The notes under the pieces are model-generated. The model was not told the DNA's origin and searched no databases. It saw nothing but the letters and a program-made list of their open reading frames with translations. A stretch of DNA of 64,000 bases from Variovorax beijingensis (GTDB lineage Bacteria > Pseudomonadota > Gammaproteobacteria > Burkholderiales > Burkholderiaceae_C). This document shows positions 9,201 through 18,159 of the stretch, piece after piece; position 1 is the stretch's first letter; each line of letters opens with the position of its first letter. Made by a program: the position numbers and the translations under genes. The DNA lies in NCBI RefSeq assembly GCF_007828835.1, contig NZ_VIVL01000003.1:434001-498000 (forward strand). Direction: 5' to 3'.

Positions 9201-9914
9201 ATGCGTATTGCAGTACTTGATCACGAGCCCGATCAGCTTCAGCTGATCGCCCAGGCGATGTCGGGGCTCGGCCACGAATGTCACTCGTACACCGAAGGGC
9301 GCCCTTTGCTCCAGGCGCTGCGCCGGCAAACCTTCGATCTTCTGATCCTCGAATGGAACCCGCCGGACGTGCACGGCATCGAGCTCGTGAAGACCGCCCG
9401 CAACGAGCTGCGAAGCCGCGCGCCCATTCTCTTCGTGACCACGACGCGCGACGAGGCCGCCGTGGTCGAAGGGCTCAATGCGGGCGCCGACGATTTCATG
9501 ATCGCGCCGGTTCGCGCCACCGAGCTCGAGGCCCGGGTCAATGCGCTGCTGCGCCGGTCCTATCCCGCGCAGCACGAGACGGAGCTGGTGTTCGGCCCTT
9601 ATCACTTCTACCCGCCCGCGCGGGTCCTCAAGGTGAATGGCGCGACCGTCGAGCTGAAGAACCGCGAATACGCGCTCGCGCTGTTCCTGTTCCAGAACCT
9701 CGGCCGGCTGCTGTCGCGCGAGCATCTGCACGAGGCGGTGTGGGGCGCCGGCACGGCGGCGCTGTCGCGGTCGCTCGACACCCACGTTTCCCGCCTGCGG
9801 ACCAAGCTGGGCCTCGGGCCCTCGAGCGGCTTCCTGCTGCTGGCCATCTACGGGCTGGGCTACCGGCTCGAAGTGGTCGACGCCAGCACACACCCGGACA
9901 GCCTCGCGCGCTGA
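9201..9914 (+). CDS. OmpR/PhoB-family response regulator with a degenerate receiver
   Basis: 237-residue cytoplasmic DNA-binding regulator: receiver-like domain about 1-118 and winged-helix Trans_reg_C domain about 135-230 (LKNREYALALFLFQNLGRLLSREHL, then SLDTHVSRLRTKLGL and YGLGYRLE). Aligning by eye to the family pattern, the phospho-acceptor aspartate position (DLLILEWNPPD) is glutamate E51, the second acidic-pocket residue is H8 (LDHEP), and the lysine before the conserved proline is A102 (DDFMIAPV). T80/T81 are present. Three of the usual active-site residues are therefore changed, so regulation by phosphorylation is doubtful. No histidine kinase gene adjoins it. A GGGGGATGGA purine run just precedes the chosen ATG. 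Confidence 0.85.
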   Translation: MRIAVLDHEPDQLQLIAQAMSGLGHECHSYTEGRPLLQALRRQTFDLLILEWNPPDVHGIELVKTARNELRSRAPILFVTTTRDEAAVVEGLNAGADDFMIAPVRATELEARVNALLRRSYPAQHETELVFGPYHFYPPARVLKVNGATVELKNREYALALFLFQNLGRLLSREHLHEAVWGAGTAALSRSLDTHVSRLRTKLGLGPSSGFLLLAIYGLGYRLEVVDASTHPDSLAR

Positions 9915-9997
9915 GGCCCGCCCGGGAATCTCCGCCCCGATACGGGCTCCAAACGGCTTCGGGCCCTTGCCGTGGGCCGCCCCAAGGAATGAAGCCG

Positions 9998-10432
9998 ATG
10001 AAAGTTCTCACGAGGCTGCTGCTGGCCGCCGTACTGTGCTGGGGCGCCTTCGGCACGGCCGCCGCTCAGGATGTGGAAGCCAGCGAGATGGTGCAGGGCG
10101 GCATGCAGGCCATCCGGATGATCGACCAGGGCAGGATCGGCGAGCTCTGGGACGGCGCCACGGCCGCCACCCGCAAGCGCATCGCGCGCACCGAGTTCGC
10201 CGCCAAGGTTTCCAGCAGCCGCTCGCCGCTGGGGGCGCCGCTGCAGCGCACCTGGGTGGCGGTCAACCGCCGGGCCGTGGCCGACCCTGATGCCGAAACG
10301 GCCGGCCAGTATGTCAGCATCGAGTATGAGACCCGTTTCAGCAACAAGCCGGATGGCACCCTGCGCGAACTCGTGAGCTTCCATCTCGATCGCGACCGCA
10401 TCTGGCGCTTCAGCGGCTACGTGCTGCGTTGA
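9998..10432 (+). CDS. Small exported DUF4019-like protein
   Basis: 144-residue protein beginning with a clear signal peptide (MKVLTRLLLAAVLCWGAFG, cleavage probably after TAAAQ). The mature part resembles the DUF4019 family as I recall it: a short alpha+beta domain with LWDGATAATRKRI, a central FAAKVSSSRSPLG and a beta-rich end (YVSIEYETRFSNKP, RELVSFHLDRDRIWRFSGY). Function is unknown. The ATG at 9998 is preferred over the one at 9989 because AAGGA lies at a normal distance only from the former. It ends just before the Nudix gene on the same strand. Confidence 0.65.
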   Translation: MKVLTRLLLAAVLCWGAFGTAAAQDVEASEMVQGGMQAIRMIDQGRIGELWDGATAATRKRIARTEFAAKVSSSRSPLGAPLQRTWVAVNRRAVADPDAETAGQYVSIEYETRFSNKPDGTLRELVSFHLDRDRIWRFSGYVLR

Positions 10433-10449
10433 ACCAAGAGCCCAAGACC

Positions 10450-10929
10450 ATGACGACCCCGCGCTGGAAACCCAATGTCACCGTGGCCGCCGTGATCGAG
10501 CAGGACGGCCGCTTCCTGCTGGTGGAAGAACACACCGCCCAGGGACTCAGGCTCAATACCCCGGCGGGGCACCTCGATCCGGGCGAATCGCCGATCGAAG
10601 GCTGTGCCCGCGAAACCCTCGAAGAGACCGCCCATGCCTTCACGCCCACCGCGCTGGTCGGCATCTACATGGCGCGCTCGAGCCACCGCACGGGCAGCAA
10701 GGAAGACGTGACCTACCTGCGCTTTGCCTTTGCCGGTACGCTCGGCGCGCAGGAAGCGGGCCGAGCCCTCGACGAAGGCATCGTGCGCACGGTCTGGATG
10801 AGCGCCGACGAAATCCGCGCCAGCGTGCCGCGCCACCGCAGCCCGCTGCTGCTGCAGTGCGTCGAGGACCATCTGGCCGGCAAGCGGTATCCGCTCGACC
10901 TGATCCACGTCCACGAATCAGTGCGCTGA
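10450..10929 (+). CDS. Nudix hydrolase, NudJ-like
   Basis: 159-residue cytoplasmic Nudix protein. The Nudix box is GHLDPGESPIEGCARETLEE, with the catalytic REtLEE glutamates intact; the usual glycine after the box's EEx is alanine (EETAHAF). The opening WKPNVTVAAVIEQDGRFLLVEE and overall length fit the NudJ phosphatase subgroup (HMP-PP / nucleoside tri- and diphosphate hydrolysis). Start ATG at 10450 has AAGAG ten bases upstream; a TTG at 10429 overlapping the previous stop is an alternative. Its end is 27 bases from the convergent mnmA, the same nudJ/mnmA adjacency seen in E. coli and many proteobacteria. Confidence 0.85.
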   Translation: MTTPRWKPNVTVAAVIEQDGRFLLVEEHTAQGLRLNTPAGHLDPGESPIEGCARETLEETAHAFTPTALVGIYMARSSHRTGSKEDVTYLRFAFAGTLGAQEAGRALDEGIVRTVWMSADEIRASVPRHRSPLLLQCVEDHLAGKRYPLDLIHVHESVR

Positions 10930-10956
10930 AGGCTGCCGCGCGCCGGCCTCAGGCGC

Positions 10957-12066
10957 TCAGACGATGACCCCGCCGCCAAGGCAGCGCTCGCCGTCGTAGA
11001 GCACGGCCGACTGCCCCGGCGTGACGGCCCATTGCGGCTCGCCGAAGCGCAGGCTGAAGCTCGCCGCGGGGTCGCCGCCGCCTGCTTCCAGCTCGCAGGC
11101 CGCATCGGCCTGGCGGTAGCGCGCCTTCGATCCGTAGCGGCCCGGCGCGGGCGCCTCGCCCGAGATCCAACTCGCATCGCCGGCCGCCAGCGCCGAGGAC
11201 AGCAGCCAGGGATGGTCATGGCCCTGCACCACCCAGAGCGTGTTCTTCTCGACGTCCTTGCGTGCCACGAACCACGGCGAGTGGTCGCCCGAGCCGCGCT
11301 GCGCGCCCTTTTCCTTGACGCCGCCGATGCCCAGCCCCTGCCGCTGGCCCAGCGTGTAGAAGCTCAGGCCCTGGTGCTCGCCGAGCCTGCGGCCACGGTC
11401 GTCCCTGATGGGGCCTGATTCCTTGGAGATGTAGCGGTTGAGGAATTCGCGGAACGGCCGCTCGCCGATGAAGCAGATGCCGGTCGAATCCTTCTTCTTC
11501 GCGTTGGGCAGGCCGATCTCTTCGGCAATGCGGCGCACCTCGGTCTTGTGCAGCTCGCCCACGGGGAACAGCGTCTTCGACAGCTGCGCCTGGTTCAGCC
11601 GGTGCAGGAAGTAGCTCTGGTCCTTGGAGGGATCGAGCCCCTTGAGCAGTTCGTGCCGGCCCGTGGCCTCGTTCAGCCGCACACGCGCGTAGTGGCCGGT
11701 GGCGATCTTCTCGGCGCCCAGGCGCATCGCATGGTCGAGGAAGGCCTTGAACTTGATCTCGGCATTGCACAGCACGTCGGGATTGGGCGTGCGGCCGGCC
11801 TTGTATTCGCGCAGGAACTCGGCGAACACGCGGTCCTTGTAGTCGGCCGCGAAGTTGACGTGCTCGATCTCGATGCCCAGCACGTCGGCCACGCTGGCGG
11901 CGTCCACGAAGTCGATGTTCGACGAGCAGTATTCGCTGTCGTCGTCGTCTTCCCAGTTCTTCATGAAGATGCCGACCACCTCGTGCCCCTGCTGCTTGAG
12001 CAGGTGCGCCGTGACCGCGGAATCGACCCCGCCGCTCAGTCCCACCACGATTCGTTGCTTTGCCAT
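10957..12066 (-). CDS. mnmA: tRNA-specific 2-thiouridylase MnmA
   Basis: 369-residue enzyme that thiolates uridine-34 in the wobble position of tRNA-Lys, -Glu and -Gln. The PP-loop motif [11 protein letters not shown] is at residues 8-18; the two catalytic cysteines are C100 ([12 protein letters not shown]) and C198 ([13 protein letters not shown]). The length and the C-terminal beta-barrel ([13 protein letters not shown] end) are normal. The start MAKQRIVVG is chosen over the longer open frame, since nothing upstream resembles MnmA. Confidence 0.96.
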   Translation of the reverse strand: MAKQRIVVGLSGGVDSAVTAHLLKQQGHEVVGIFMKNWEDDDDSEYCSSNIDFVDAASVADVLGIEIEHVNFAADYKDRVFAEFLREYKAGRTPNPDVLCNAEIKFKAFLDHAMRLGAEKIATGHYARVRLNEATGRHELLKGLDPSKDQSYFLHRLNQAQLSKTLFPVGELHKTEVRRIAEEIGLPNAKKKDSTGICFIGERPFREFLNRYISKESGPIRDDRGRRLGEHQGLSFYTLGQRQGLGIGGVKEKGAQRGSGDHSPWFVARKDVEKNTLWVVQGHDHPWLLSSALAAGDASWISGEAPAPGRYGSKARYRQADAACELEAGGGDPAASFSLRFGEPQWAVTPGQSAVLYDGERCLGGGVIV

Positions 12067-12116
12067 AAGCCCGCCATTGTCCCAGCCCCGGCGCCCGGGC
12101 GGCCGGCGTGGGGGAA

Positions 12117-13103
12117 TCAGCCCTGGCGGCGCAGGCCGGCCAGCAGCTCGTAGGAACGCAGCCGCGCCGCGTGGTCGAACACCTGCGAGGTGATCATCAG
12201 CTCGTCGGCGCCCGTGCGCTCGATGAAGGCCTGCACGCCTTCGCGCACCCGGGCGGGCGAGCCCACGGCCGAACACGACAGCACCGAGTCGAGCAGCGCG
12301 TTCTCGGCCGGGCCGACCTTCTGCCGGTAGCCCTCGACCGGCGGCGGCAGGCGCCCCGGCCGGCCGCTGCGCAGGTTCACGAAGGCCTGCTGCCACGAGG
12401 TGGCGCGGAATTCGGCCTCTTCGTCGGTGTCGGCCACGAACACGTTGAAGCCCAGCATCACATAAGGCTTCTGCAGCTGCGCCGAGGGCTTGAAGGTCTC
12501 GCGGTAGATCTGGATCGCCTGCATCAGCTGCTGCGGCGCGAAGTGCGAGGCAAAGGCATAGGGCAAGCCGAGGTGCGCAGCCAGCTGGGCACCGAAGGTG
12601 CTCGACCCGAGGATCCACACCGGCACCTCGAGCCCCGCGCCCGGCACCGCGCGCACGGGCTGCTGCGGCGCCTTCGACATGAAGTCCATGAGCTCGACCA
12701 CGTCCTGCGGGAACTGGTCGGCATCGGATTCGAGGTTGCGGCGCAGCGCGCGCGCCGTGCGCTGGTCGGAGCCGGGCGCGCGGCCCAGGCCCAGGTCGAT
12801 GCGCCCCGGATACAGCGACTCCAGCGTGCCGAACTGCTCGGCGATCACCAGCGGCGAATGGTTGGGCAGCATCACGCCGCCGGCGCCGATGCGGATGGTC
12901 GAGGTGCCGGCGCCGATGTAGGCCAGCAGCACCGCCGTGGCCGCGCTCGCGATACCCGGCATGCCGTGGTGCTCCGCGAGCCAGTAGCGCGTGTAGCCCA
13001 GCTTCTCCCCGTGCTGCGCGAGCGAAAGCGAGTTGCGGAACGACTGCGCGGCGTCGCTGCCTTCGGTGATGGGGGAAAGGTCGAGGATCGAGAACGGAAT
13101 CAT
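12117..13103 (-). CDS. LLM-class flavin-dependent oxidoreductase (luciferase-like)
   Basis: 328-residue TIM-barrel monooxygenase-like protein of the bacterial luciferase superfamily, group similar to E. coli YhbW. Family signs are the start [15 protein letters not shown], the [18 protein letters not shown] segment, [23 protein letters not shown] and the [10 protein letters not shown] loop. FMN is the expected cofactor, supplied by a reductase; the substrate is unknown. It is 50 bases upstream of mnmA on the same strand. The start at 13103 is chosen from the conserved [11 protein letters not shown] opening. Confidence 0.88.
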   Translation of the reverse strand: MIPFSILDLSPITEGSDAAQSFRNSLSLAQHGEKLGYTRYWLAEHHGMPGIASAATAVLLAYIGAGTSTIRIGAGGVMLPNHSPLVIAEQFGTLESLYPGRIDLGLGRAPGSDQRTARALRRNLESDADQFPQDVVELMDFMSKAPQQPVRAVPGAGLEVPVWILGSSTFGAQLAAHLGLPYAFASHFAPQQLMQAIQIYRETFKPSAQLQKPYVMLGFNVFVADTDEEAEFRATSWQQAFVNLRSGRPGRLPPPVEGYRQKVGPAENALLDSVLSCSAVGSPARVREGVQAFIERTGADELMITSQVFDHAARLRSYELLAGLRRQG

Positions 13104-13182
13104 GGACCGGATGATGGCGCGATCCGGCGATCCCTGCTCGTGCAAGCCATTGCCCGCTCTGCTAGGGCTGGCCGCGGCCCGG

Positions 13183-13782
13183 CTACGGGCTTCGCTTGCG
13201 CCACTGGCCCAGGTCGGCCTCGATGCGTTCGTTGATGTTGCCGCTCCACTGGGCGCCGAAGCCGGCCGCGCGCAGCAGCTCGACGATGCGCCGGCCGACC
13301 GCGACGGTGTTGGCCTCGCGCTGGTCGATCTCGGGAATCATGCCGCCGCTGAACGCCAGGTAGAGGCGGCCGGTGCGCACCGCAGTGTCGAGATCCTGCG
13401 CGTGATAGAAGCAGCAGCCGCGAATGCCCGAAGCGAGCCGGCCTGCGGCGCGCCACTGCTCGCGCACGTCGTCGTGGCCGTCGGCCAGCGTGTTGCCGGC
13501 GCGGTGCAGCGCAATGATCTTCTCGCTGCGCAGCTGGGCGAACACCGCTTCGAGCCGGTCGTATTCGGTCTGCGCGGGCCACGAAGCCTCGGCGGCGCGC
13601 TTGGCGGCGCAGGCGCGCGCCGCCTCGGCCCTGACCCAGGCGCGGTCTTCGGCCGTGAGCTCGTCGGGATCGAGGTACTCGTCGGTGATCATCCATTCGA
13701 TGTCGCCGTCGGGATGGAAGCCGCACCACGCCAGGCCGTGAATGCGTGCGCGCGTGTCTTCGGGGTCGAGCGTGAGGGCCAT
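13183..13782 (-). CDS. Hypothetical protein, DUF6891-like
   Basis: 199-residue soluble protein with no signal peptide or membrane segment. It resembles a family I recall as DUF6891, named from memory and not verified: an N-terminal helical, acidic part ([20 protein letters not shown]) and a C-terminal part with [20 protein letters not shown] and LYLAFSGG, ending [21 protein letters not shown]. The CCFYHAQD segment is the most striking conserved-looking motif. No function is known. The start at 13782 ([16 protein letters not shown]) is a compromise; the frame stays open upstream without family-like sequence. Confidence 0.6.
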   Translation of the reverse strand: MALTLDPEDTRARIHGLAWCGFHPDGDIEWMITDEYLDPDELTAEDRAWVRAEAARACAAKRAAEASWPAQTEYDRLEAVFAQLRSEKIIALHRAGNTLADGHDDVREQWRAAGRLASGIRGCCFYHAQDLDTAVRTGRLYLAFSGGMIPEIDQREANTVAVGRRIVELLRAAGFGAQWSGNINERIEADLGQWRKRSP

Positions 13783-14072
13783 GCGTGCTCGGCTCAACCT
13801 GCCAGGCACGCGAAGGCATCGGCTTCGAAGCGGCCGGCGGCGTCTTTCAGAACCAGGGTGCAGCTCACGTTGTGGGAATCTCGCGGATGGGAGGCCATCG
13901 AAGCCGCGCCGGCCAGCCCCGCCGCGGCGGGCACCATCGTACCGGGCTGCGGCCAAAGCTCGATGTCCGCCCGCGAAGGCGGCGGCCGTTTTGTAAGGCG
14001 AAAGCATTTGCCTGCGTGGCAAATCAACCACGCCCGGGCCGCGCCTTCGCGTCCGGGGCGGCCAGCACGGCA
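13783..14072. other. Intergenic stretch with no supported gene
   Basis: About 290 bases between the DUF6891-like gene and the DUF4148 terminator. A minus-strand open frame covers 13794-14096; its last 34 codons (from a methionine in MASHPRDSHNVSC) could be a tiny cysteine-containing peptide translated just ahead of the next gene. I see no family resemblance or ribosome binding site and do not call it. Promoter elements for the DUF6891-like gene should lie here, but none stand out. Confidence 0.3.
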
Positions 14073-14107
14073 AAAAGCCGGCCCATGCTTTCGCATGGCC
14101 GGCTTTT
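14073..14107 (-). terminator. Rho-independent terminator after the DUF4148 gene
   Basis: On the minus strand, AAAAGCCGGCCATGC pairs with GCATGGGCCGGCTTTTT (one bulged base), with a GAAA-type loop, and ends in a run of five T. It lies 36 bases downstream of the DUF4148 stop. The arms are long and GC-rich, as in a strong intrinsic terminator; the A-rich left arm may let it work in both directions. Confidence 0.85.
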
Positions 14108-14143
14108 GGGAGGGTTGGCGCTCGCCGAGCGCCGAGGCCGTTT

Positions 14144-14524
14144 TTACAGCGGCAGTGCGTCGCCGCGGGCAGCAGCGCGGGCTGCGGCGCGCACCGTGGC
14201 GCGGTCCACCGTGCTGGCGACGATCGGGGCCACGCCCGACGAGGCGCCTTCGGCGTACGGATCGGCGCTGCGGGCGGCAGCCACGGCTTCGGCACGGACC
14301 GCATCGCGGCTGGTCGACGAAACGAACACCTGGGCCGGGCCTGCATTGGCGCCGGTGGCGTACGGGTTGGCGCTGTGCGCGGCAACCACGGCCTGGCCGG
14401 CGACGTCGGCACGGCTGGCGGCCGAGGTCAGCTGATGCACGCCTTCGTAGGTTTCGGCATGGGCGGCACCGGCAACGGCCATGAGGGCAACAGCAACGGC
14501 GGAGAGGATCTTCGAGGCGGTCAT
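14144..14524 (-). CDS. Exported DUF4148-type repeat protein
   Basis: 126-residue protein with a signal peptide (MTASKILSAVAVALMAVAG, cleavage after AHA). The mature part is made of about two and a half copies of a ~35-residue unit: SRADVAGQAVVAAHSANPYA..., SRDAVRAEAVAAARSADPYA..., then DRATVRAAARAAARG. This SRxxVxAEaxAAaRs pattern is typical of DUF4148 proteins, which are numerous in Burkholderiales; their function is unknown, presumably periplasmic. AAGGA lies seven bases before the ATG at 14524; an in-frame TTG at 14539 is less likely. It ends 36 bases before a strong terminator. Confidence 0.8.
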   Translation of the reverse strand: MTASKILSAVAVALMAVAGAAHAETYEGVHQLTSAASRADVAGQAVVAAHSANPYATGANAGPAQVFVSSTSRDAVRAEAVAAARSADPYAEGASSGVAPIVASTVDRATVRAAARAAARGDALPL

Positions 14525-14878
14525 TTTGATTTCCTTCAATTCAGTTCAGTTTTGGCTTTGGATGATTTCGAACCGGTCTTGGGTGGGTCACCGTCCCTCT
14601 TCTGGGGGGCGGCCACCTCGCTCGGGGCCCTGTTCACCCAGATCGGCTTGGGGGCCGGTCTGTGAGATGAATTGTGCGCCGTCTTCTACGTAAAAACCCT
14701 TAGCAAAAAGAACCACGGCGTTCACGGAAAGGAAACAATCGCATCGCCAAAGCGAAAGACCGGGGCCATGGACACCGGCCTTCGCAGATTGGAAAAAACT
14801 GCCGCCCCCCAGCGCTGCGGCTAAAGTAGTCGCCCCAAACGGCCCATCCAGCCACACACAACACAAGGAACATCAGCC
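14525..14878. promoter_or_regulatory. Divergent intergenic region, DUF4148 gene / yebC paralogue
   Basis: About 350 bases separating divergent genes, so it should hold both promoters. The part next to the DUF4148 gene carries a small direct repeat (TTCAATTCAGTTCAG). The stretch 14680-14800 has several A-runs (AAAAACCC, CAAAAAG, GGAAAAAAC) and is the most promoter-like. A minus-strand open frame covers 14588-14866 but lacks a ribosome binding site and any recognisable family; I do not call it. Confidence 0.4.
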
Positions 14879-15592
14879 ATGGGCGCACAGTGGAAAGCAA
14901 AACACAAGGATCTGGCGGCCAATGCCAAGGGCCGCCTGTTCGGAAAACTGGCCAAGGAAATCATGGTGGCCGCGCGCAGCGGCGCCGATCCGGCCTCGAA
15001 TGCGCGCCTGCGGCTGGTGGTGGAGCAGGCCCGCAAGGTCTCGATGCCCAAGGACACGCTGGACCGCGCCATCAAGAAAGGCGCGGGGCTCACCGGCGAG
15101 GCGGTGCATTTCGAGCATGTGATCTACGAAGGCTTTGCGCCGCACCAGGTGCCTGTGATGGTCGAATGCCTGACCGACAACGTGAACCGCACCGCGCCTG
15201 AAATGCGCGTGCTGTTCCGCAAGGGCCAGCTCGGCACCTCGGGCTCGGTGTCGTGGGACTTCGACCACGTGGGCATGATCGAGGCCGAGCCCTCGCGTGC
15301 CGATGCCGATGCCGAAGTGGCCGCCATCGAAGCGGGCGCGCAGGACTTCGAGGCGGCCGGCGAAGGCAGCGCCACGGTGTTCCTGACCGACCCGACCGAT
15401 CTCGACCTCGTGAGCCGCGCGCTGCCGGCCCAGGGCTTCACGGTGCTGTCGGCCAAGCTGGGCTACAAGCCCAGGAACCCGGTCGATCCGGCCAGCCTCA
15501 GTGCGGAGCACCTCGAAGAGGTCGAAGTGTTCCTCGCGGCCATCGATGCGAACGACGACGTGCAGAACGTGTTCGTGGGCCTGGCGGGCTGA
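14879..15592 (+). CDS. YebC/PmpR-family transcriptional regulator, YeeN-like paralogue
   Basis: 237-residue protein of the YebC family, cytoplasmic DNA- or ribosome-associated factors. Recognisable segments: [21 protein letters not shown] near residue 20, [18 protein letters not shown], the domain II/III stretch [23 protein letters not shown], and [13 protein letters not shown]. The N-terminus is [12 protein letters not shown] instead of the MAGHSKWANIQHRK of standard YebC, which places it with the shorter YeeN-like paralogues. AAGGA lies ten bases upstream of the ATG. Exact role (transcription factor versus ribosome rescue at difficult codons) is unsettled for the family. Confidence 0.88.
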   Translation: MGAQWKAKHKDLAANAKGRLFGKLAKEIMVAARSGADPASNARLRLVVEQARKVSMPKDTLDRAIKKGAGLTGEAVHFEHVIYEGFAPHQVPVMVECLTDNVNRTAPEMRVLFRKGQLGTSGSVSWDFDHVGMIEAEPSRADADAEVAAIEAGAQDFEAAGEGSATVFLTDPTDLDLVSRALPAQGFTVLSAKLGYKPRNPVDPASLSAEHLEEVEVFLAAIDANDDVQNVFVGLAG

Positions 15593-15610
15593 GCCGCTGC
15601 CTCTCATCCG

Positions 15611-16051
15611 ATGGAGAGTCCGGTGACCCGCCCCGAGAATGCGGCCCCCCGCACGCTCGCCGGCCAGTGCCTCTGCGGCGCGGTGCGCTACACCGTGGCC
15701 GACGCGTTCGCCTATGCGCTGAACTGCCACTGCGCCGACTGCCGGCGCGCGACCGGATCGGCCTTCAAGCCCTTCGCCGGCATCGAGCGGCACAAGCTGG
15801 CCATTGCACAAGGCCAGGCCGAACTCCTGGTCTTCGGCAAGGAAGACGCGGGTGACGTGCACTGTCGCCATTGCGGCTCGCTGCTCTACTCGGTGGTGCG
15901 CGAAGGCCTGTTCGTGCATGTGACCCTGGGCACGCTGGCCGACGAGCCGTCGATCCGCCCGCGCGCGCACATCTTCGTGGGCTCGAAGGCGCCCTGGTTC
16001 ACGATCACCGACGACCTGCCCCAATACGCGGGCCACGCCGACGCCGATTGA
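15611..16051 (+). CDS. GFA-family zinc-binding protein
   Basis: 146-residue protein with the Gfa/CENP-V fold. Zinc-ligand motifs are all visible: GQCLCGAVRY (near residue 18), CHCADCRRATGSAF (near 40) and HCRHCGSLLY (near 95). Family members include glutathione-dependent formaldehyde-activating enzymes, but most are uncharacterised, so formaldehyde detoxification should not be assumed. It starts 18 bases after the YebC paralogue on the same strand; its end converges on the sensor kinase gene at 16064. Confidence 0.85.
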   Translation: MESPVTRPENAAPRTLAGQCLCGAVRYTVADAFAYALNCHCADCRRATGSAFKPFAGIERHKLAIAQGQAELLVFGKEDAGDVHCRHCGSLLYSVVREGLFVHVTLGTLADEPSIRPRAHIFVGSKAPWFTITDDLPQYAGHADAD

Positions 16052-16063
16052 GCCTCGGCCTTG

Positions 16064-18040
16064 CTACGCCGCCCGTCCGCCGCGCTGGAGCGGCAGCCAG
16101 AGCGTGAACAGCGTGCCCCCGGGCCCCGAGCGCCACGACACCTCGCCGCCGACCGCCTGCGCCCGCCGCTGCTGGTTCTGCATGCCGCGGCCGCCGGCGC
16201 CGGCCAGGGCCTTCTCGACGTCGAAGCCCTGCCCGTTGTCCTCGATGCTCACCCGCACGCCCGACGCTTCTGGCTCGGTGGCCACCCGGATCTCGGTGGC
16301 GCGGGTATGGCGCAGCACGTTGGCAATGCTCTCCTGCACGATGCGCAGGATGTGCAGCGCGCTGGTCGGGTCGAGCCAGTCCAGCGCCGGAAGCTCCTGC
16401 ACCTGCCATTGCAGAGCCACGCCCGAACTCTCGAGCCGCGGCCCGAGCCGGTAGCGCAGCGTGGCGAGCAGCAGCAGCAGGTCGTCCTCGAGCGGCTCCA
16501 TCGAATCGATGGTGAGCTTGAGGTCGTCCAGGCAGCTCTGGAGCATTTGCGAGACCTTGTCGTCGCTCATGCTGCCGCCTTCCACGGAGCGGATGGCGCT
16601 GATCAGCGAGGAGCCCAGCCCGTCGTGCATGTCCTGCATGAGGCGCTGGCGCTCGTCGCTGATGGTCTGCTTCTTCTCGACCTCGCGCAGCCGCCGGTGG
16701 CTGAGCTCGAGCTCGGCTTCGCGCGCCGCAAGGCGCTGGGCCAGGCTGGCGTTGACCCGCTCGACCTCGGCAATGGCATTGACGTAGCGCCGGTACAGCA
16801 GCACCCCGAACACGCTGAACGTGACGGCATTGGTGTAGGCGCCCAGGTACCAGCCCTCGGGACTCACGAAGTTGTTCTGCAGCAGCCAGTCGGACACGCC
16901 CAGCAGCACGCACAAGCCGATGCCCACGGCCACCAGCCGCCCCTCGCCGGAGCGGCGCCAGGCGCTGATGCCGCCCACCAGCGCCACGGCGACCCCCATC
17001 AGCGCCGCGCCCAGGTAGATCAGCGGCGTGACCTGCGGCGTGTTCCTCAGGATCGCCAGGCCCGGCAGCGTCAACACGCCGGTCAGCACCGTCCACGCCA
17101 CCACCGCGCCGGTGAACCAACGGAGCGGACGGCCGTGCAGCTGGCGCAGCGCGAAGTGCACCACCGCCACCAGCCAGAACAGCGAGTTGACCGTGAGCCA
17201 GGCGAACCAGTCGTTGGCGACCGGGACGCCGACATAGAAGTGCAGGCTGCGCAGGAAGGAGGTGGTCGCGAGGTTGAAGAAGAGCAGGTAGCCGGTCTCG
17301 TGGCTGCGCCTGAACCACACGAACAGCGCGAACACGCCCACGGCCATGAAGGCCGCGCTGAGCATGGCCGGCAGCTCCTGCTGCAGCCACTGCCGCATGC
17401 GGTAGCGGGGCTCCAGCGCTTCGGCGGGCCCGAGCCACAGCGACGAAACCGCCACCTGCGCGCCGCGCGTGTGCTCCATCCGCACCAGGATCTCGTTCAA
17501 CGGCGCGCCGTCGATCGTCTTGCCCAGCAGCACCCACAGCGGCGTGCGCGTGCTGTTCCACAGCGGGCCCTGCACCTGCGCGCGGTGGACCAGCCGTCCA
17601 TTGGCATACACCGCAATGGTGCCGTCGGTCTTGATGCGCGCGCCATAGAGCGCGAGCGGCGCCGTCGTGAGGGGCAGATTGCGCGTGGAAAGCCGCAGCC
17701 AGGTGATGCGGGTTGCATCCGTCGACGCGCTGCCATCGGCCTGGCGCAGCAAGGCGATGGGCAGCGCCAGCGGCAACTCGACCGGCTGCCAGGCGGGAGG
17801 CAGGGCCTCGCTGTCCACGGCAAGCGGCAGTGCGCGGAAGCCGGGTGCGTCTTCCACCTGCCAGTCGGCCTGCGTCAGGTGCAGCGCCGCGTTGGGCTGC
17901 GCGGCGCCGGTCGTGCCGAAAAAGGCGGCCATGGCGACCAGCAGTGCGATGGAAACCACGAGCACCCCGTTCGCCCAGAACGAGGCAAGACGGTATCTGG
18001 CGAAGTGCTCGAGCAGCCGCCGCGCAGATCCGAGGCTCAT
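16064..18040 (-). CDS. Membrane sensor histidine kinase, 7TMR-DISM type
   Basis: 658-residue inner-membrane kinase. An N-terminal helix (ANGVLVVSIALLVAMAAFFG) leads into an extracytoplasmic jelly-roll-like domain (about 60-215: ITWLRLSTRNLPLT, YGARIKTDGTIAVYANGRLV), then about seven transmembrane helices (about 220-430), a coiled coil, a HisKA_3 dimerisation region with the phospho-accepting histidine H472 (MQDMHDGLGSSL), and a HATPase domain (DNGQGFD, GRGMQNQQRRAQAVGG). HisKA_3 kinases normally signal to NarL/LuxR-type regulators; none lies nearby. Separated from the upstream ssb by a terminator, so it is a single gene. Confidence 0.9.
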   Translation of the reverse strand: MSLGSARRLLEHFARYRLASFWANGVLVVSIALLVAMAAFFGTTGAAQPNAALHLTQADWQVEDAPGFRALPLAVDSEALPPAWQPVELPLALPIALLRQADGSASTDATRITWLRLSTRNLPLTTAPLALYGARIKTDGTIAVYANGRLVHRAQVQGPLWNSTRTPLWVLLGKTIDGAPLNEILVRMEHTRGAQVAVSSLWLGPAEALEPRYRMRQWLQQELPAMLSAAFMAVGVFALFVWFRRSHETGYLLFFNLATTSFLRSLHFYVGVPVANDWFAWLTVNSLFWLVAVVHFALRQLHGRPLRWFTGAVVAWTVLTGVLTLPGLAILRNTPQVTPLIYLGAALMGVAVALVGGISAWRRSGEGRLVAVGIGLCVLLGVSDWLLQNNFVSPEGWYLGAYTNAVTFSVFGVLLYRRYVNAIAEVERVNASLAQRLAAREAELELSHRRLREVEKKQTISDERQRLMQDMHDGLGSSLISAIRSVEGGSMSDDKVSQMLQSCLDDLKLTIDSMEPLEDDLLLLLATLRYRLGPRLESSGVALQWQVQELPALDWLDPTSALHILRIVQESIANVLRHTRATEIRVATEPEASGVRVSIEDNGQGFDVEKALAGAGGRGMQNQQRRAQAVGGEVSWRSGPGGTLFTLWLPLQRGGRAA

Positions 18041-18070
18041 CGGCGTGCGGCCTGCCCGCTCCGGTTCAGG

Positions 18071-18102
18071 AAAAAACAGCCGGGAACAGGTGCGTTCCCG
18101 GC
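18071..18102 (-). terminator. Rho-independent terminator after ssb
   Basis: On the minus strand GCCGGGAAC pairs with GTTCCCGGC around a six-base loop, followed by TGTTTTTT. It lies 57 bases downstream of the ssb stop and 30 bases upstream of the sensor kinase ATG, so it should insulate the two genes. Confidence 0.88.
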
Positions 18103-18159
18103 AAGCCGCGCGGCTGAAGCAGCGATGGAACGGCTTCAGCCACGGTGCTGCGATTCAGC

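Noticed and set aside
13794..14096. Minus-strand 100-codon open frame upstream of the DUF6891-like gene
   Set aside because: It runs through the DUF4148 terminator and has no recognisable family, signal or ribosome binding site.
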